NCBI GenBank assembly: GCA_002683575.1 | Contig: NYTP01000035.1 | Coordinates: forward strand, 1 to 39,622 | DNA: 39,622 bases | Origin: Bermanella sp. | GTDB taxonomy: Bacteria > Pseudomonadota > Gammaproteobacteria > Pseudomonadales > Oceanobacteraceae | Direction: 5' to 3' | Shown: positions 17,088 to 25,556 of the stretch, in pieces | Numbering within the stretch: position 1 is the stretch's first letter | How the letters are laid out: every line of letters starts with the position of its first letter | Program-made: the position numbers and the translations under genes | The notes under the pieces: generated by a model | What the model was told of the DNA's origin: nothing | What the model saw: only the letters and a program-made list of their open reading frames with translations | Databases searched by the model: none

Positions 17088-17753
17088 TTAGAGCGGCCAC
17101 CAAGGGCTGTTGAAAATACGTGATAACCAGCCTTGTTTACTGGCATTCGCCACTTCGCCTGTGCCGCCATAACTGATACGTGCGTCGGCTAATTTATTCG
17201 ACATGACCGTATTATCCGGACCAATATCTTGAGGACGTACCAAACCACGTACACGAATAAACTCGTCCCCTTCGTTTAAGCTCAACCATTTTTCACCACG
17301 AACTTCCAACACACCATTGGGTAAAATATCGCTAATGGTGACGGTAATTTGACCTTGCAAACTATTACTTTGATCCGCATCCCCTGAGCCCGTAAACGAC
17401 CGTTCTGAAGTGGCACTGGCGGATAAAATAGACGGCGTGCGATTAAAGATACTCACATCGCCCAAACCAATCTCACTGTCTTTTTGCAAAGTCGCACTAT
17501 TGGATTTAGAGGCCTGGGTTTGCTCTTGCAACATCACCGTGATCACATCGCCGATGCGTTTGGCGCGCTGGTCACTGTAAAGCGACAACGAATAATTAGG
17601 TTGATAAAGGGAGCCGCCCGTGGAAGCAGGTGGGGTCAAAGATTGCGCAGGCACCGGCGCAAACCTTGGATCATCGGGTTTTTCTTCCACCGGTAATACT
17701 GTGCTGCATCCTGTTAGCACCATGGCAATCAAACTGATTTTCAACGGTTTCAT
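17088..17753 (-). CDS. flgH: Flagellar L-ring lipoprotein FlgH
   Basis: Outer-membrane lipoprotein that forms the L ring bushing. The 221-residue product has a short signal peptide with lipobox LTGC (Cys about 16) followed by a Pro-rich spacer, then family motifs SLYSDQRAKRIGDVITVML, QGQITVTI, GVLEVRGEKW and FIRVRGLVRPQDI. The frame is open further upstream, but the ATG at 17753 has AGGT about 6 bases before it and places the lipobox correctly. It follows flgG by about 70 bases and belongs to the flgFGHI transcript. Confidence 0.96.
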   Translation of the reverse strand: MKPLKISLIAMVLTGCSTVLPVEEKPDDPRFAPVPAQSLTPPASTGGSLYQPNYSLSLYSDQRAKRIGDVITVMLQEQTQASKSNSATLQKDSEIGLGDVSIFNRTPSILSASATSERSFTGSGDADQSNSLQGQITVTISDILPNGVLEVRGEKWLSLNEGDEFIRVRGLVRPQDIGPDNTVMSNKLADARISYGGTGEVANASKQGWLSRIFNSPWWPL

Positions 17754-17825
17754 GGTGTACCTCATTCGATTATGTATCGCTGTGCATTGTGCTGTTTGTT
17801 CGCCATTTTCATCGCGAATCACCCA

Positions 17826-18611
17826 TTACGTATTCTGCGCTAAGTACTGCAGCATTTGATCGGCACTGCTCACCACTTTTGAGTTCATCTCATAGGCACG
17901 CTGTACGGTAATCATTTGCACCAGCTCTTCGACCACTTTGACATTGGAGTTTTCCAAGAAACCTTGTTCGATAGAACCAAACCCTTCTTCACTGGCCACA
18001 CCCACTTGTGGTGCACCACTGGAAGCGGTTTCTAAAAATAGATTACCGCCCATGGCTTGTAAGCCCGTGGGGTTAATAAAATCCACCACATCAATTTGGC
18101 CAATTTCTTGCGGATCAGTTTCTCCAAACTGCGTCACACTGACGATGCCGTCACGGCTGATGGTCAGCGTATTGGTTTGATCGGGAATGGTAATATTCGG
18201 CTCAAGCAAATAACCCACCGCGTTAACGATTTGCCCTTCGGCATCCATATGAAATGTGCCGTCGCGCGTGTAAGCAATGGTGCCGTCGGGCATGGCAATT
18301 TGAAAAAAGCCTCGCCCGTTAATAGCCATATCCAGCGGCTGTGAGGTTTCTTGCAAACTGCCGGTGGTATGAATTTTTTGTGTACCTGCTACTTTTACCC
18401 CGGTACCCAGCTGTAAGCCTGATGGTAGTCGGGAGTCCTGACTGGATAGCGCACCAGGTTGACGCTGTATCTGATAAATTAAATCTTCAAATACGGCTCG
18501 GTCTTTTTTAAAGCCTGTTGTGGATACGTTGGCAAGGTTATTTGAGATGGTCGTCAAATTATAATCTTGCGCATTTAAACCGGTTTTACTGACCCATAAT
18601 GCTGAATGCAT
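17826..18611 (-). CDS. flgG: Distal rod protein FlgG
   Basis: Makes the distal rod that crosses the P and L rings. At 261 residues it is standard. The N-terminal rod motif (LWVSKTGLNAQDYNLTTIS, NNLANVSTTGFKKDRA) and the C-terminal LVQMITVQRAYEMNSKVVSS, ending MLQYLAQNT, are typical; LDMAINGRGFFQ lies at the start of the middle domain. There is no enlargement although the adjoining hook protein FlgE is giant, so the rod-hook junction must adapt within the ordinary D0/D1 fold. AGGAGG sits directly at the foot of a long hairpin in the flgF-flgG gap, 7 bases before the ATG. Confidence 0.97.
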   Translation of the reverse strand: MHSALWVSKTGLNAQDYNLTTISNNLANVSTTGFKKDRAVFEDLIYQIQRQPGALSSQDSRLPSGLQLGTGVKVAGTQKIHTTGSLQETSQPLDMAINGRGFFQIAMPDGTIAYTRDGTFHMDAEGQIVNAVGYLLEPNITIPDQTNTLTISRDGIVSVTQFGETDPQEIGQIDVVDFINPTGLQAMGGNLFLETASSGAPQVGVASEEGFGSIEQGFLENSNVKVVEELVQMITVQRAYEMNSKVVSSADQMLQYLAQNT

Positions 18612-18622
18612 ATTTACCTCCT

Positions 18623-18662
18623 ATAAGTGACTCAAACGAATAACGAGTTTTATGTCACTTAT
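18623..18662 (-). other. Hairpin abutting the flgG ribosome site
   Basis: A perfect 9-bp stem, ATAAGTGAC with GTCACTTAT (18623-18631 and 18654-18662), with a 22-base loop that can pair further (AAAC with GTTT). The AGGAGG ribosome site of flgG begins at the next base. It could block decay from the flgF side or tune flgG translation. Confidence 0.7.
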
Positions 18663-18669
18663 TAATTAA

Positions 18670-19419
18670 CTATTGAATTTCCATAATTTGTTGTGTGGTT
18701 TGTGCGTTCTCATCGGCTGTTTTCATCATCTTCACTTGCAGTTCATATTGCCGATGCAGTGACATAATTTGAGTTAACGATTGCACAGCGTTTACATTAC
18801 TGTGCTCAAGGTGGCCGGACTCTACTTTGACAGTTGGGTCCAATGGTTGAATGTCACCGGGTTGTTGACCGCGCATGCGAAACAAGCCGTCTTCACCTTT
18901 TTCTAATTGTGATTGATCCGGCAATACCAGCTTTAATCGTTCAACATCGGCAATGACCGCTGGGTCATCCCCTAATGCCTGAATCGAGATGGTGCCGTCA
19001 CTGGCAATTTCTAATTTTTCATATGGCGGAATGACCAGCGGCCCAGCATTACCGATTAACTGCAAACCCTCACCATTAACCAGACGGCCAAACTGATCCA
19101 CGTTTAAATCGCCACGGCGGGTATAGGCTTCGTTACCATTTGCATCCTGCACGGCGATCCAGCCTTGATTATCAATGGCGATATCTAGATCACGCCCGGT
19201 ATGCACCAAGGTGCCTGGATTAAAATCACTGGCGGGACGTTCTTCCATGGCATAAGCACGAGTTGGGTAATGATCACCAAATACCGGCATGGAGCGGGCG
19301 TGCTCGAAGTCACGACGAAAACCTGTGGTACTGACATTGGCAAGATTATTAGCCTCGGCCGTTTGCCCAAGGGTATTTTGTTTTGCACCGGACATGGCGA
19401 TATATAACGCGCGATCCAT
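18670..19419 (-). CDS. flgF: Proximal rod protein FlgF
   Basis: A rod subunit between FlgB/FlgC and FlgG. The 249-residue product is normal for the family: N-terminal LYIAMSGAKQNTLGQTAEAN, NLANVSTTGFRRDFEHARSM, middle LDIAIDNQGWIAVQDANG, C-terminal EHSNVNAVQSLTQIMSLHRQ. GGAGG lies 4 bases before the ATG. The gene opens its own transcript (flgF-flgG-flgH-flgI-114-residue protein) behind a near-perfect sigma-54 promoter, separated from flgE by a 320-base gap with two hairpins. Confidence 0.96.
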   Translation of the reverse strand: MDRALYIAMSGAKQNTLGQTAEANNLANVSTTGFRRDFEHARSMPVFGDHYPTRAYAMEERPASDFNPGTLVHTGRDLDIAIDNQGWIAVQDANGNEAYTRRGDLNVDQFGRLVNGEGLQLIGNAGPLVIPPYEKLEIASDGTISIQALGDDPAVIADVERLKLVLPDQSQLEKGEDGLFRMRGQQPGDIQPLDPTVKVESGHLEHSNVNAVQSLTQIMSLHRQYELQVKMMKTADENAQTTQQIMEIQ

Positions 19420-19465
19420 ACATCCTCCTAATTCGTAATGCTTGGCTTTTTAACAATTTAAAAAG

Positions 19466-19472
19466 CGGCAAA
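19466..19472 (-). promoter_or_regulatory. Single CGGCAAA half-site downstream of the flgF start point
   Basis: AAAAAG followed by CGGCAAA matches one arm of the dyads before flgB and flgJ, but here it falls about 11-17 bases downstream of the predicted transcription start of flgF. Downstream enhancer sites are known for FlrC in Vibrio; the assignment is inferred from the shared half-site. Confidence 0.45.
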
Positions 19473-19493
19473 CAGTTCTTCTAATTAGAGAAT

Positions 19494-19509
19494 TGCAAAG
19501 GGGGTGCCA
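19494..19509 (-). promoter_or_regulatory. Sigma-54 promoter of the flgF operon
   Basis: Minus-strand TGGCACCCCCTTTGCA matches the sigma-54 consensus (TGGCAC-N5-TTGCA) at every fixed position, with GG and GC 10 bases apart. The predicted start near 19483 leaves a leader of about 64 bases before flgF. Confidence 0.92.
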
Positions 19510-19642
19510 AGTTGATTATCAAGAGATGTGATTAAACGTAAAGCATTGATACAAGGGTTAATAAGCATGAATAAGCCATAAACACTCATTTTAATCATGT
19601 AAAATAGGCGCATTAAATTGTATGAAAACCCATGCACAAAGA

Positions 19643-19678
19643 CATAACAGGCAAGTGCGGACACACCTTGCCGTTATG
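19643..19678 (-). other. Hairpin in the flgE-flgF gap containing CGGCAAG halves
   Basis: CATAAC-A-GGCAAG and CTTGCC-GTTATG pair over 12 bp with one bulge and an 11-base loop. It may act in RNA as a secondary stop for flgE transcripts, or in DNA as an activator site, because its arms hold CTTGCCG and GGCAAG, about 160-180 bases upstream of the flgF start point. Confidence 0.5.
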
Positions 19679-19700
19679 CGAATGCACATTGAGCTAAACC

Positions 19701-19734
19701 ATAAGGCTCACTTGTTTTCACAAGAGCGCCTTAT
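19701..19734 (-). terminator. Putative terminator after flgE
   Basis: A two-part stem just past the flgE stop: ATAAGGC with GCCTTAT outside and CTTGT with ACAAG inside, separated by 3-base internal loops. The following minus-strand sequence GGTTTAGC has only a short T run, so termination may be incomplete or helped by the second hairpin at 19643-19678. Confidence 0.6.
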
Positions 19735-19739
19735 TTAAC

Positions 19740-22700
19740 TTAAAGCTGGATAATGGTCTGCGTCACGGTATCCGAGGTTTCAATGGTTTTGGCACTGGCC
19801 TGGAAGTTACGCTGTGCAATGATTAAACCCACCAGCTCTTCTGACAAATCCACATTACTGTCTTCAAGTGCTGAGGATCGTAAATTACCGAAGGTGCCGG
19901 TTCGTGGTGAACCGACGGTTGGACCGCCGGATTCAAACGACTCACCCCATGCGGTATCCCCAAGCGGTATTAAGCCTTCCGGATTTTTAAAACTGGCCAG
20001 TGCCACTTGCCCTAATACTTGCGCTTGACCATTGGTGAATCGAGCAAAAATGAAACCGTCGGCATCAATCTCTAACCCTGTGAGACGGCCGGTGGTGTAA
20101 CCATTTTGGCTCACCTCTGCCACGCTAAACGGGCTACCAAACTGTGTGGAGCCGTCCAAAGAAATCTGGAAGTTTGAATTTGTGGCAGGCTCAGTTAATG
20201 GCAAACCACCCTCCAGCACATTAAGGGATTTTAATGCACCGGTTGGAGAGCCTTCTGCATTTAACGGATCCCAGTTTGTGACAAATAAATCCCCTGTGGC
20301 GGATTCATCAATGGTGCCGTCTGGGTTAAAGAACAACTCATAACGTAAACGAGTGGGCTCTAAGTTCTCAGGAAAGGGTAAGGTGGAATCTGGGTCACCG
20401 ATTTCTTGCCCATCAATTTGAACATACATAGCCCAAAGGTTTTCTTCGTTGGGTCGGGTTGGGTCCACGGGTTCTTTGACAAAATACTGGGTCATAATGT
20501 GGTTATTACCCAGACTATCGTAGATGGTTGTACTGGTAGCATGGTTATAGGTATTTTGATCATCGGGATCAAAACTGTTTAACACAAAATCTTCAAACTC
20601 GTCGGCGGTTAATGCGCCAAAGACACCTGAAATAGCCGGTACCGGTTCGGATAAGCTGTAGCCTTCATTTAAAATAAACTCAATGCTACCGCCAACCACT
20701 GCGGCAACATCCGCTGTGGCCGTGCCACCCAAGACAACAGGCCCCGCATTGGCCGAGCCACGTACCACCAAGCTATCGGTAACAGTTGGACTGCTGATTT
20801 CAACTTTTATATCACGGCCAATACTGTTGTTAATCACCAAATCTCCCGTGTCTGATATTTCAGCTTCAAAACCTGGCAAAGTGGTGGTTTGTAATAAATT
20901 AATCTCTTCGGCTATTTCTTCTAAACTGGTCGATGTGAGTTCTTGTCCGTTTAAAAACAAGGTCATGTTATTACCAGGGTTGTTATAGCCACTTAATGGC
21001 AAGGTCATACTGGTGGATGCCGACGCGGTAACCCCCGCTTGACGATTAAAGATGGCGGCTATTTCATTAGCCTCCATGTTTTCTTCGGTATCAATGGATA
21101 CTTCATTGCCATCTGGGTCGGTGAGTAAAACTGACTGGGCAGGGTATTCATTGTTCACTCCTTCAATACCCAAGGTTAATAAGCTGTTATCGTCTTCGTT
21201 AATTTGCAGTAAGCCGTACATTTCTGCCGCCGAGATATCATCACCTGATGCAATAATCTCAGTAATACTGATGATCGATGCTTCACCCTCCTCCACGGCT
21301 TTAAATTGTAATTTGTATTCAGGTGGTACAACCCGTGGCTCAATTTCAATGGCTTCAGCACGCACACCAATATAAGCATCGGCATCCAATGAGCTAATTT
21401 GTCGGTTAATGGATGCGGCTAATTGTTGCACCGAGCGGAACTCTTCATCCAATGTAATGGTGGTCGTGCCGGAGCGTCCCTCTAAGTCAGGTGCGGGTAC
21501 TGTCAAATTAATGCGGAAACTATTATTGCGATCAATGGTATCGGTACCCGCTGCGACAAACATATCGGCCGGAATATTAAACCCTAACGCATCAATAGAC
21601 GTTTGGGCATTCGCGGCGCCAAAGGCACCCGTTAACGTGTTACTTGGGGTAATTGCGATACCGTAACCCGAGCCCACATCGGTATTGGTAAATACTAGTT
21701 GCCCACCTACAGATGACACCGTCACCCGTCCTTGCAAACCATTGGCACCTGTCCACTCGTCCACACGATCTTGTATCTCTGCGGCTAGGTCATCCAGTGT
21801 GGCATAGGTATTGGGCGTGATAATAATGTCATAAGCATTTGAGCTATCACTGGCCGTAGGGCCTGTCACCTGAAGTCGAAATTCGTTATTGGCTAACTCA
21901 TCAGGGGCACCCGTATTTGAACGACCCACGCCCGGTGCAAAACCAATGGTGGATAAATCATAAGTATTATTACTCACAGGCACCAAGGTAACAGTAGCGC
22001 CATTACCTTGTGTTGCGTCTGTGGTGATGGTTAATGGGATGGCACCTGAAACGTTAAACTCAGGACCCACTTGCGCATTAATCACTTGGCGCACTTCATC
22101 AATGGTTACGGCATTGATATTCGCCACAGGCAGACCAGCAAAGGCGGCACCATCTAACGTAATGGTAGTGGAGTTTGTGGTGCCGTTGGAGTCCGTCACC
22201 TCCACATCAAAGACGATGGATTCCGCTAAACCAAAGTCCCCCACAATGGATGCGCCTGGTGTAACCGTTGAGGTTAATAAACCTGGGCCACCTAACGTGG
22301 TGTCCGTAATAGTTAATGGCGGTGTAGCCACGGTGCGAGTGGTGGTGGAGGTACCAGGAATACTTCTAAAGTCAGCCACAATTGGGTTTGAGCCCACAAA
22401 TAAGTTGCTGCCTGCAATCCCCGCACTGAAACTCACACCCGCAGCGGTTGGGTCACCCATCAAAGCATTCCAATCCGCACTACTGGCAGTAATGGCAAAC
22501 CCCGTACCCACGGTTGAATCATAACCTGAGCGCTGAATGACCATTGGTAAAGGCCCAACCAGTGGATTGGGAACCGGGTCTGGCGAGGTGGTCACTTCAA
22601 ATTCGTTTGGACCAAATGCGGTATCCAACTGGCTTTGAACATCGGCAATTAAATTACTAATAAATACGGTTTGAGATGTACTGGGTGCCACGGCGCCGAC

Positions 22701-23495
22701 CGCCGGTGCTGTACCACCCACGGTAATCGTTTGTGGTGCTGTACCATCTTGAGGGTCGATGGTCAGCGTGGCCACCTCTGCGGCGGTTGGATAACCTGTT
22801 GTATTAAAAAAGCCCGCAGTATTGGCGACTAAATCCGCATCTAAACCGCCATCAAACGTAAACGATGACGCGGTGCCGGCGGTGGTTGGCTGAGCGATCG
22901 TGTCATGAATAGAAGCCGTATTTTCTGCAATGCCTGAGTCTGGTGTGCCAATCGCCAAACCTGTCGATACCATACGCGAGCCCAGTTCTTGTTTAACCAG
23001 CTCAGATGCATCTAAGTTTAAAATAGAAGACACCCGAGACGTCAAAGCCGGTGGCTGATTACCGATACGGATTTGAATATCCCCAAGCACCCCATTTACA
23101 ACACCGTCGCCGTTGGCTTCATAACCTTGTAAGCGCGACTCATTATTGGCGACCACAAAACCATCTTTATCCAGCCCAAAGATACCGGCCCGTGTATAGG
23201 ACTCTGTGCCATTGTTATTTAAGATAAAAAAGCCATTACCATCAATGGCCATGTCTAATGCGTTTTCGGTACCGCTTATATTCCCTTGGCTGAATTCTTG
23301 GCGAACATTATCCACCAGTACACCACTGCCAACCGGTTGAGAGCCCGTGCCTAAAATAGTTGTTGTGTACACGTCAGAAAACTCAGCTCGGGACTCTTTA
23401 AAGCCAACCGTACTGGCATTCGCTACGTTATTACCCGTTACCTCTAAATCAATAGAAGCTGCTCTAATACCACTTAGGCCTATATTAAATGCCAT
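19740..23495 (-). CDS. flgE: Giant flagellar hook protein FlgE
   Basis: Subunit of the hook, the universal joint between rod and filament. It has 1251 residues against about 400-450. The N-terminal 165 residues are canonical ([60 protein letters not shown]). Normal FlgE resumes at about 975 ([20 protein letters not shown]), through [17 protein letters not shown] to the D0 helix [19 protein letters not shown]. In ordinary FlgE these two segments are nearly adjacent, so residues about 170-965 are one clean insertion of roughly 800 residues. It contains several beta-rich units, for example NNEFRLQV with [16 protein letters not shown] at 536-578, and NNSFRINL with [13 protein letters not shown] at 657-700, closely resembling the FliD repeats. 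It is last in the flgBCDE operon and followed by hairpins. Confidence 0.96.
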   Translation of the reverse strand: MAFNIGLSGIRAASIDLEVTGNNVANASTVGFKESRAEFSDVYTTTILGTGSQPVGSGVLVDNVRQEFSQGNISGTENALDMAIDGNGFFILNNNGTESYTRAGIFGLDKDGFVVANNESRLQGYEANGDGVVNGVLGDIQIRIGNQPPALTSRVSSILNLDASELVKQELGSRMVSTGLAIGTPDSGIAENTASIHDTIAQPTTAGTASSFTFDGGLDADLVANTAGFFNTTGYPTAAEVATLTIDPQDGTAPQTITVGGTAPAVGAVAPSTSQTVFISNLIADVQSQLDTAFGPNEFEVTTSPDPVPNPLVGPLPMVIQRSGYDSTVGTGFAITASSADWNALMGDPTAAGVSFSAGIAGSNLFVGSNPIVADFRSIPGTSTTTRTVATPPLTITDTTLGGPGLLTSTVTPGASIVGDFGLAESIVFDVEVTDSNGTTNSTTITLDGAAFAGLPVANINAVTIDEVRQVINAQVGPEFNVSGAIPLTITTDATQGNGATVTLVPVSNNTYDLSTIGFAPGVGRSNTGAPDELANNEFRLQVTGPTASDSSNAYDIIITPNTYATLDDLAAEIQDRVDEWTGANGLQGRVTVSSVGGQLVFTNTDVGSGYGIAITPSNTLTGAFGAANAQTSIDALGFNIPADMFVAAGTDTIDRNNSFRINLTVPAPDLEGRSGTTTITLDEEFRSVQQLAASINRQISSLDADAYIGVRAEAIEIEPRVVPPEYKLQFKAVEEGEASIISITEIIASGDDISAAEMYGLLQINEDDNSLLTLGIEGVNNEYPAQSVLLTDPDGNEVSIDTEENMEANEIAAIFNRQAGVTASASTSMTLPLSGYNNPGNNMTLFLNGQELTSTSLEEIAEEINLLQTTTLPGFEAEISDTGDLVINNSIGRDIKVEISSPTVTDSLVVRGSANAGPVVLGGTATADVAAVVGGSIEFILNEGYSLSEPVPAISGVFGALTADEFEDFVLNSFDPDDQNTYNHATSTTIYDSLGNNHIMTQYFVKEPVDPTRPNEENLWAMYVQIDGQEIGDPDSTLPFPENLEPTRLRYELFFNPDGTIDESATGDLFVTNWDPLNAEGSPTGALKSLNVLEGGLPLTEPATNSNFQISLDGSTQFGSPFSVAEVSQNGYTTGRLTGLEIDADGFIFARFTNGQAQVLGQVALASFKNPEGLIPLGDTAWGESFESGGPTVGSPRTGTFGNLRSSALEDSNVDLSEELVGLIIAQRNFQASAKTIETSDTVTQTIIQL

Positions 23496-23531
23496 GATTG
23501 ACTCCTTTGCTCAAACCCACGAGCTGCGTAA

Positions 23532-24320
23532 TTAATTTAAAATTTGTTGGACGTCTGTCATTGGGGCTTTGGTGCCCCCTGCTAAGTTCAATGTAATTTG
23601 GTTGTTGGCTCCCAAGGTGACACTGTCTACTTTGCCACTCATGGCAGTATCAATGCCCTCACTCTTACCATCGATGGACGCGGTAATTTCAAACTTATAT
23701 TCACCCACAGGGTAAGGCACAGGGATAGGTTTACCGGCGTCGTCTAAAACTTGATTGCCTTCTTCGTCAACGTAATATTCTTGGCGGTTAAGCAAGGAAC
23801 GATCGATCTCAACAATCTCGCCATCCATTTCTAAGTTGGCGCCATCCCAGCGCAATGACATAGGGCCTTTCTCGTGATAACCCAGATCAATGGTTTCCAA
23901 TGTTTGCCCACTTTTATTTTTGACTTGTAAGGAGACATTCATAGTGGTGGCCGGAATCTCACTGTAACTTGCAATGAGGTCACCGTTTTGTAAGAAACCA
24001 TATTCATTACTGGGCACGACCACTGACTGACCCACCAAGGATGATGCTTGCAATGCTTGACTGGATCGAAGCTCTGAAGCCATGTCATCAACCGTGCTGT
24101 TTAAGTTATCGATCCCTTCGACCGAACTAAACTGCGCTAGCTGAGCCACAAACTCTGTGTTGTCTTGCGGCTCTAGCGGGTTTTGGTTATTCATTTGTGC
24201 AACCAGTAACTTCAAGAAGTCGTTCTTGCCTAATTCATTAGACTTTTCAACATCTGTTTCTTTTTTAGCGTATTGATCAAGCGCCGCTTGTGACGACCCG
24301 ACCCCGGTTACATCAGCCAT
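23532..24320 (-). CDS. flgD: Hook-cap scaffold protein FlgD
   Basis: Temporary cap that guides FlgE assembly. The 262-residue protein is somewhat longer than the 220-240 typical. The conserved N-terminal block is LGKNDFLKLLVAQMNNQNPL followed by EPQDNTEFVAQLAQFSSVEG (about 26-65). The central FlgD Ig/tudor-like fold (VNPS-like NEYGFLQNGDL to GEYKFEITASIDGK) carries an acidic extra loop with an EYYVDEEGNQVLDDAG segment. It lies 36 bases before flgE in the flgBCDE operon. It is a natural candidate for co-adaptation with the enlarged FlgE, although it is not itself giant. Confidence 0.95.
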   Translation of the reverse strand: MADVTGVGSSQAALDQYAKKETDVEKSNELGKNDFLKLLVAQMNNQNPLEPQDNTEFVAQLAQFSSVEGIDNLNSTVDDMASELRSSQALQASSLVGQSVVVPSNEYGFLQNGDLIASYSEIPATTMNVSLQVKNKSGQTLETIDLGYHEKGPMSLRWDGANLEMDGEIVEIDRSLLNRQEYYVDEEGNQVLDDAGKPIPVPYPVGEYKFEITASIDGKSEGIDTAMSGKVDSVTLGANNQITLNLAGGTKAPMTDVQQILN

Positions 24321-24416
24321 GGTGTGCTCCTGGTGACCTTCTTTTGATGTTCAATCTTAAAGTCCATTTCATTGTTTCAAGTTGCCCTTAGTTTCTGATA
24401 AGAGCCTCTCTTTAAA

Positions 24417-24863
24417 TTACTGACCTAGGGTTAAAGTGCGCTGCAACATTTGCTTAGCGGTTTTCATCATCTCAACATTCATTTGATAGCTTCGAGATGA
24501 GCTCATCATGTCCGTCATTTCTTCAACCACGTTCACATTGGGGTACATAACATAGCCCTCTTCATCGGCCATAGGGTGAAACGGCTGATAGCGTTTTTTA
24601 AGTGGCGCATCACTTTCTACAATGCCTTTTACTTCAACGCCATCGCCTACCTGGGAGCGAATATCGAGTTTGTCATTTAAGCCTTTAACATTATCCCATT
24701 GCTTTTCGAGCACACTAAACCAAGGCTTACGTGCACGGTAAGTTTCATCAATACTTGAACTGACTGTCTCAGCGTTAGCAATATTCGATGCCGTGGTATT
24801 CAAACGAATGGATTGTGCGTTCATGCCTGTACCGGCAATATTAAATACGTTTGTTAATGACAT
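24417..24863 (-). CDS. flgC: Proximal rod protein FlgC
   Basis: Rod subunit of 148 residues, the normal size. N-terminal VFNIAGTGMNAQSIRLNTTA with SNIANAETV and C-terminal VNVVEEMTDMMSSSRSYQMN are the family signatures; the PMADEEGYVMYPNVNVVEEM region is especially conserved. It follows flgB by 47 bases, a gap that holds a small stem (ATCAG, loop GCGAAG, CTGAT) before the AAGGAG ribosome site. Confidence 0.97.
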   Translation of the reverse strand: MSLTNVFNIAGTGMNAQSIRLNTTASNIANAETVSSSIDETYRARKPWFSVLEKQWDNVKGLNDKLDIRSQVGDGVEVKGIVESDAPLKKRYQPFHPMADEEGYVMYPNVNVVEEMTDMMSSSRSYQMNVEMMKTAKQMLQRTLTLGQ

Positions 24864-24910
24864 TTTATTCTCCTTGCATCAGGCGAAGCTGATACCCGTT
24901 GTCTTATTTA

Positions 24911-25303
24911 TTACTGACCTTTAATGGCGCCTTTCAGGCCATTAAATTTACTGTTCAAAAATTCAAACGAGGCGTTATAACGAAGCGCATTCTCGGTGTA
25001 AAAAGACTGCTCCATTTGGGTATCCACCGTATTACCGTCAATAGCGGGCTGATAAGGGTTACGATACATAAGCTCGGTTTCGGTATGGACATTGCCTTCT
25101 AAGTGATGCTCATTGGTTTTATTCATCCCCAAAGAGCGGCGGCTTTCTGCTTCCAACACCGCATTAAAGTCGATATCGCGGGCTTTAAAGTGAGGGGTGT
25201 CTGCGTTGGCTAGGTTGTTGGCAAGTATTTCTGCACGTGCCGCACGTAGTTGAGTGGTTTGAGGATGAATCCCTAATGAATTTTTAAAACCCAGTGCTGA
25301 CAT
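24911..25303 (-). CDS. flgB: Proximal rod protein FlgB
   Basis: Rod subunit of 130 residues, first gene of the flgBCDE operon. Diagnostic parts are LRAARAEILANNLANADTPH with FKARDIDF (about 22-47) and the C-terminal NTVDTQMEQSFYTENALRYN. The product has the usual length and no signal peptide, as expected for a type III export substrate. The sigma-54 promoter and an activator-type dyad are found upstream. AGAGGTTCTT precedes the ATG. Confidence 0.97.
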   Translation of the reverse strand: MSALGFKNSLGIHPQTTQLRAARAEILANNLANADTPHFKARDIDFNAVLEAESRRSLGMNKTNEHHLEGNVHTETELMYRNPYQPAIDGNTVDTQMEQSFYTENALRYNASFEFLNSKFNGLKGAIKGQ

Positions 25304-25354
25304 AAGAACCTCTAGCTGTTTGGCGTAACACGTTATTTGCCTGTACAGAGATAT

Positions 25355-25370
25355 AGCAACGGCTATGCCA
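25355..25370 (-). promoter_or_regulatory. Sigma-54 promoter of flgBCDE
   Basis: Minus-strand TGGCATAGCCGTTGCT has GG and GC 10 bases apart and matches TGGCAC-N5-TTGCW except at one base of the -24 half. The predicted start near 25344 leaves a 41-base leader before flgB. Confidence 0.88.
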
Positions 25371-25426
25371 AACTAATTTTTTCAATTAAATCAGCAACTT
25401 AAATAATTTTAATGGGTAGTGAAAAG

Positions 25427-25441
25427 CGGCAAAGTTTGCCG
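25427..25441 (-). promoter_or_regulatory. CGGCAA dyad, likely sigma-54 activator site for flgB
   Basis: CGGCAAA-G-TTTGCCG is a 7+1+7 dyad preceded by AAAAG and followed by GTAAG, the same frame as the flgJ element at 15509. Its centre lies about 90 bases upstream of the predicted flgB start point. A decayed extra half-site (AAAAAGCGGAAAG) follows at about 25449-25461. FleR/FlrC/FlbD-type binding is inferred. Confidence 0.72.
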
Positions 25442-25500
25442 GTAAGAGAAAAAGCGGAAAGAGACAAACAAATAAAAATCAGAAATAAGAGCAGCAGAAA

Positions 25501-25535
25501 AACAAAAGCCCCTTCTACTTCATGGCAGAAAGGGC
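25501..25535 (-). terminator. Rho-independent terminator after cheR
   Basis: A 9-bp stem on the minus strand, GCCCTTTCT with AGAAGGGGC (one G-T pair), is followed by TTTTGTTTTTC. It separates the cheVR transcript from the flgB promoter region. Confidence 0.82.
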
Positions 25536-25556
25536 CGTTAACACGAAAGAAAAGGG

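Noticed and set aside
22021-22524. Long open frame (167 codons) on the plus strand inside flgE
   Set aside because: It lies antisense to the FlgE insert, which is Thr/Val/Ala rich; such composition gives stop-free complementary frames. No ribosome site or recognisable protein.
23094-23120. EF-hand-like [10 protein letters not shown] in FlgE (about 126-135)
   Set aside because: It lies in a conserved FlgE turn region (NGVLGD) present in ordinary hook proteins, and the acidic residue expected at position 12 is missing.
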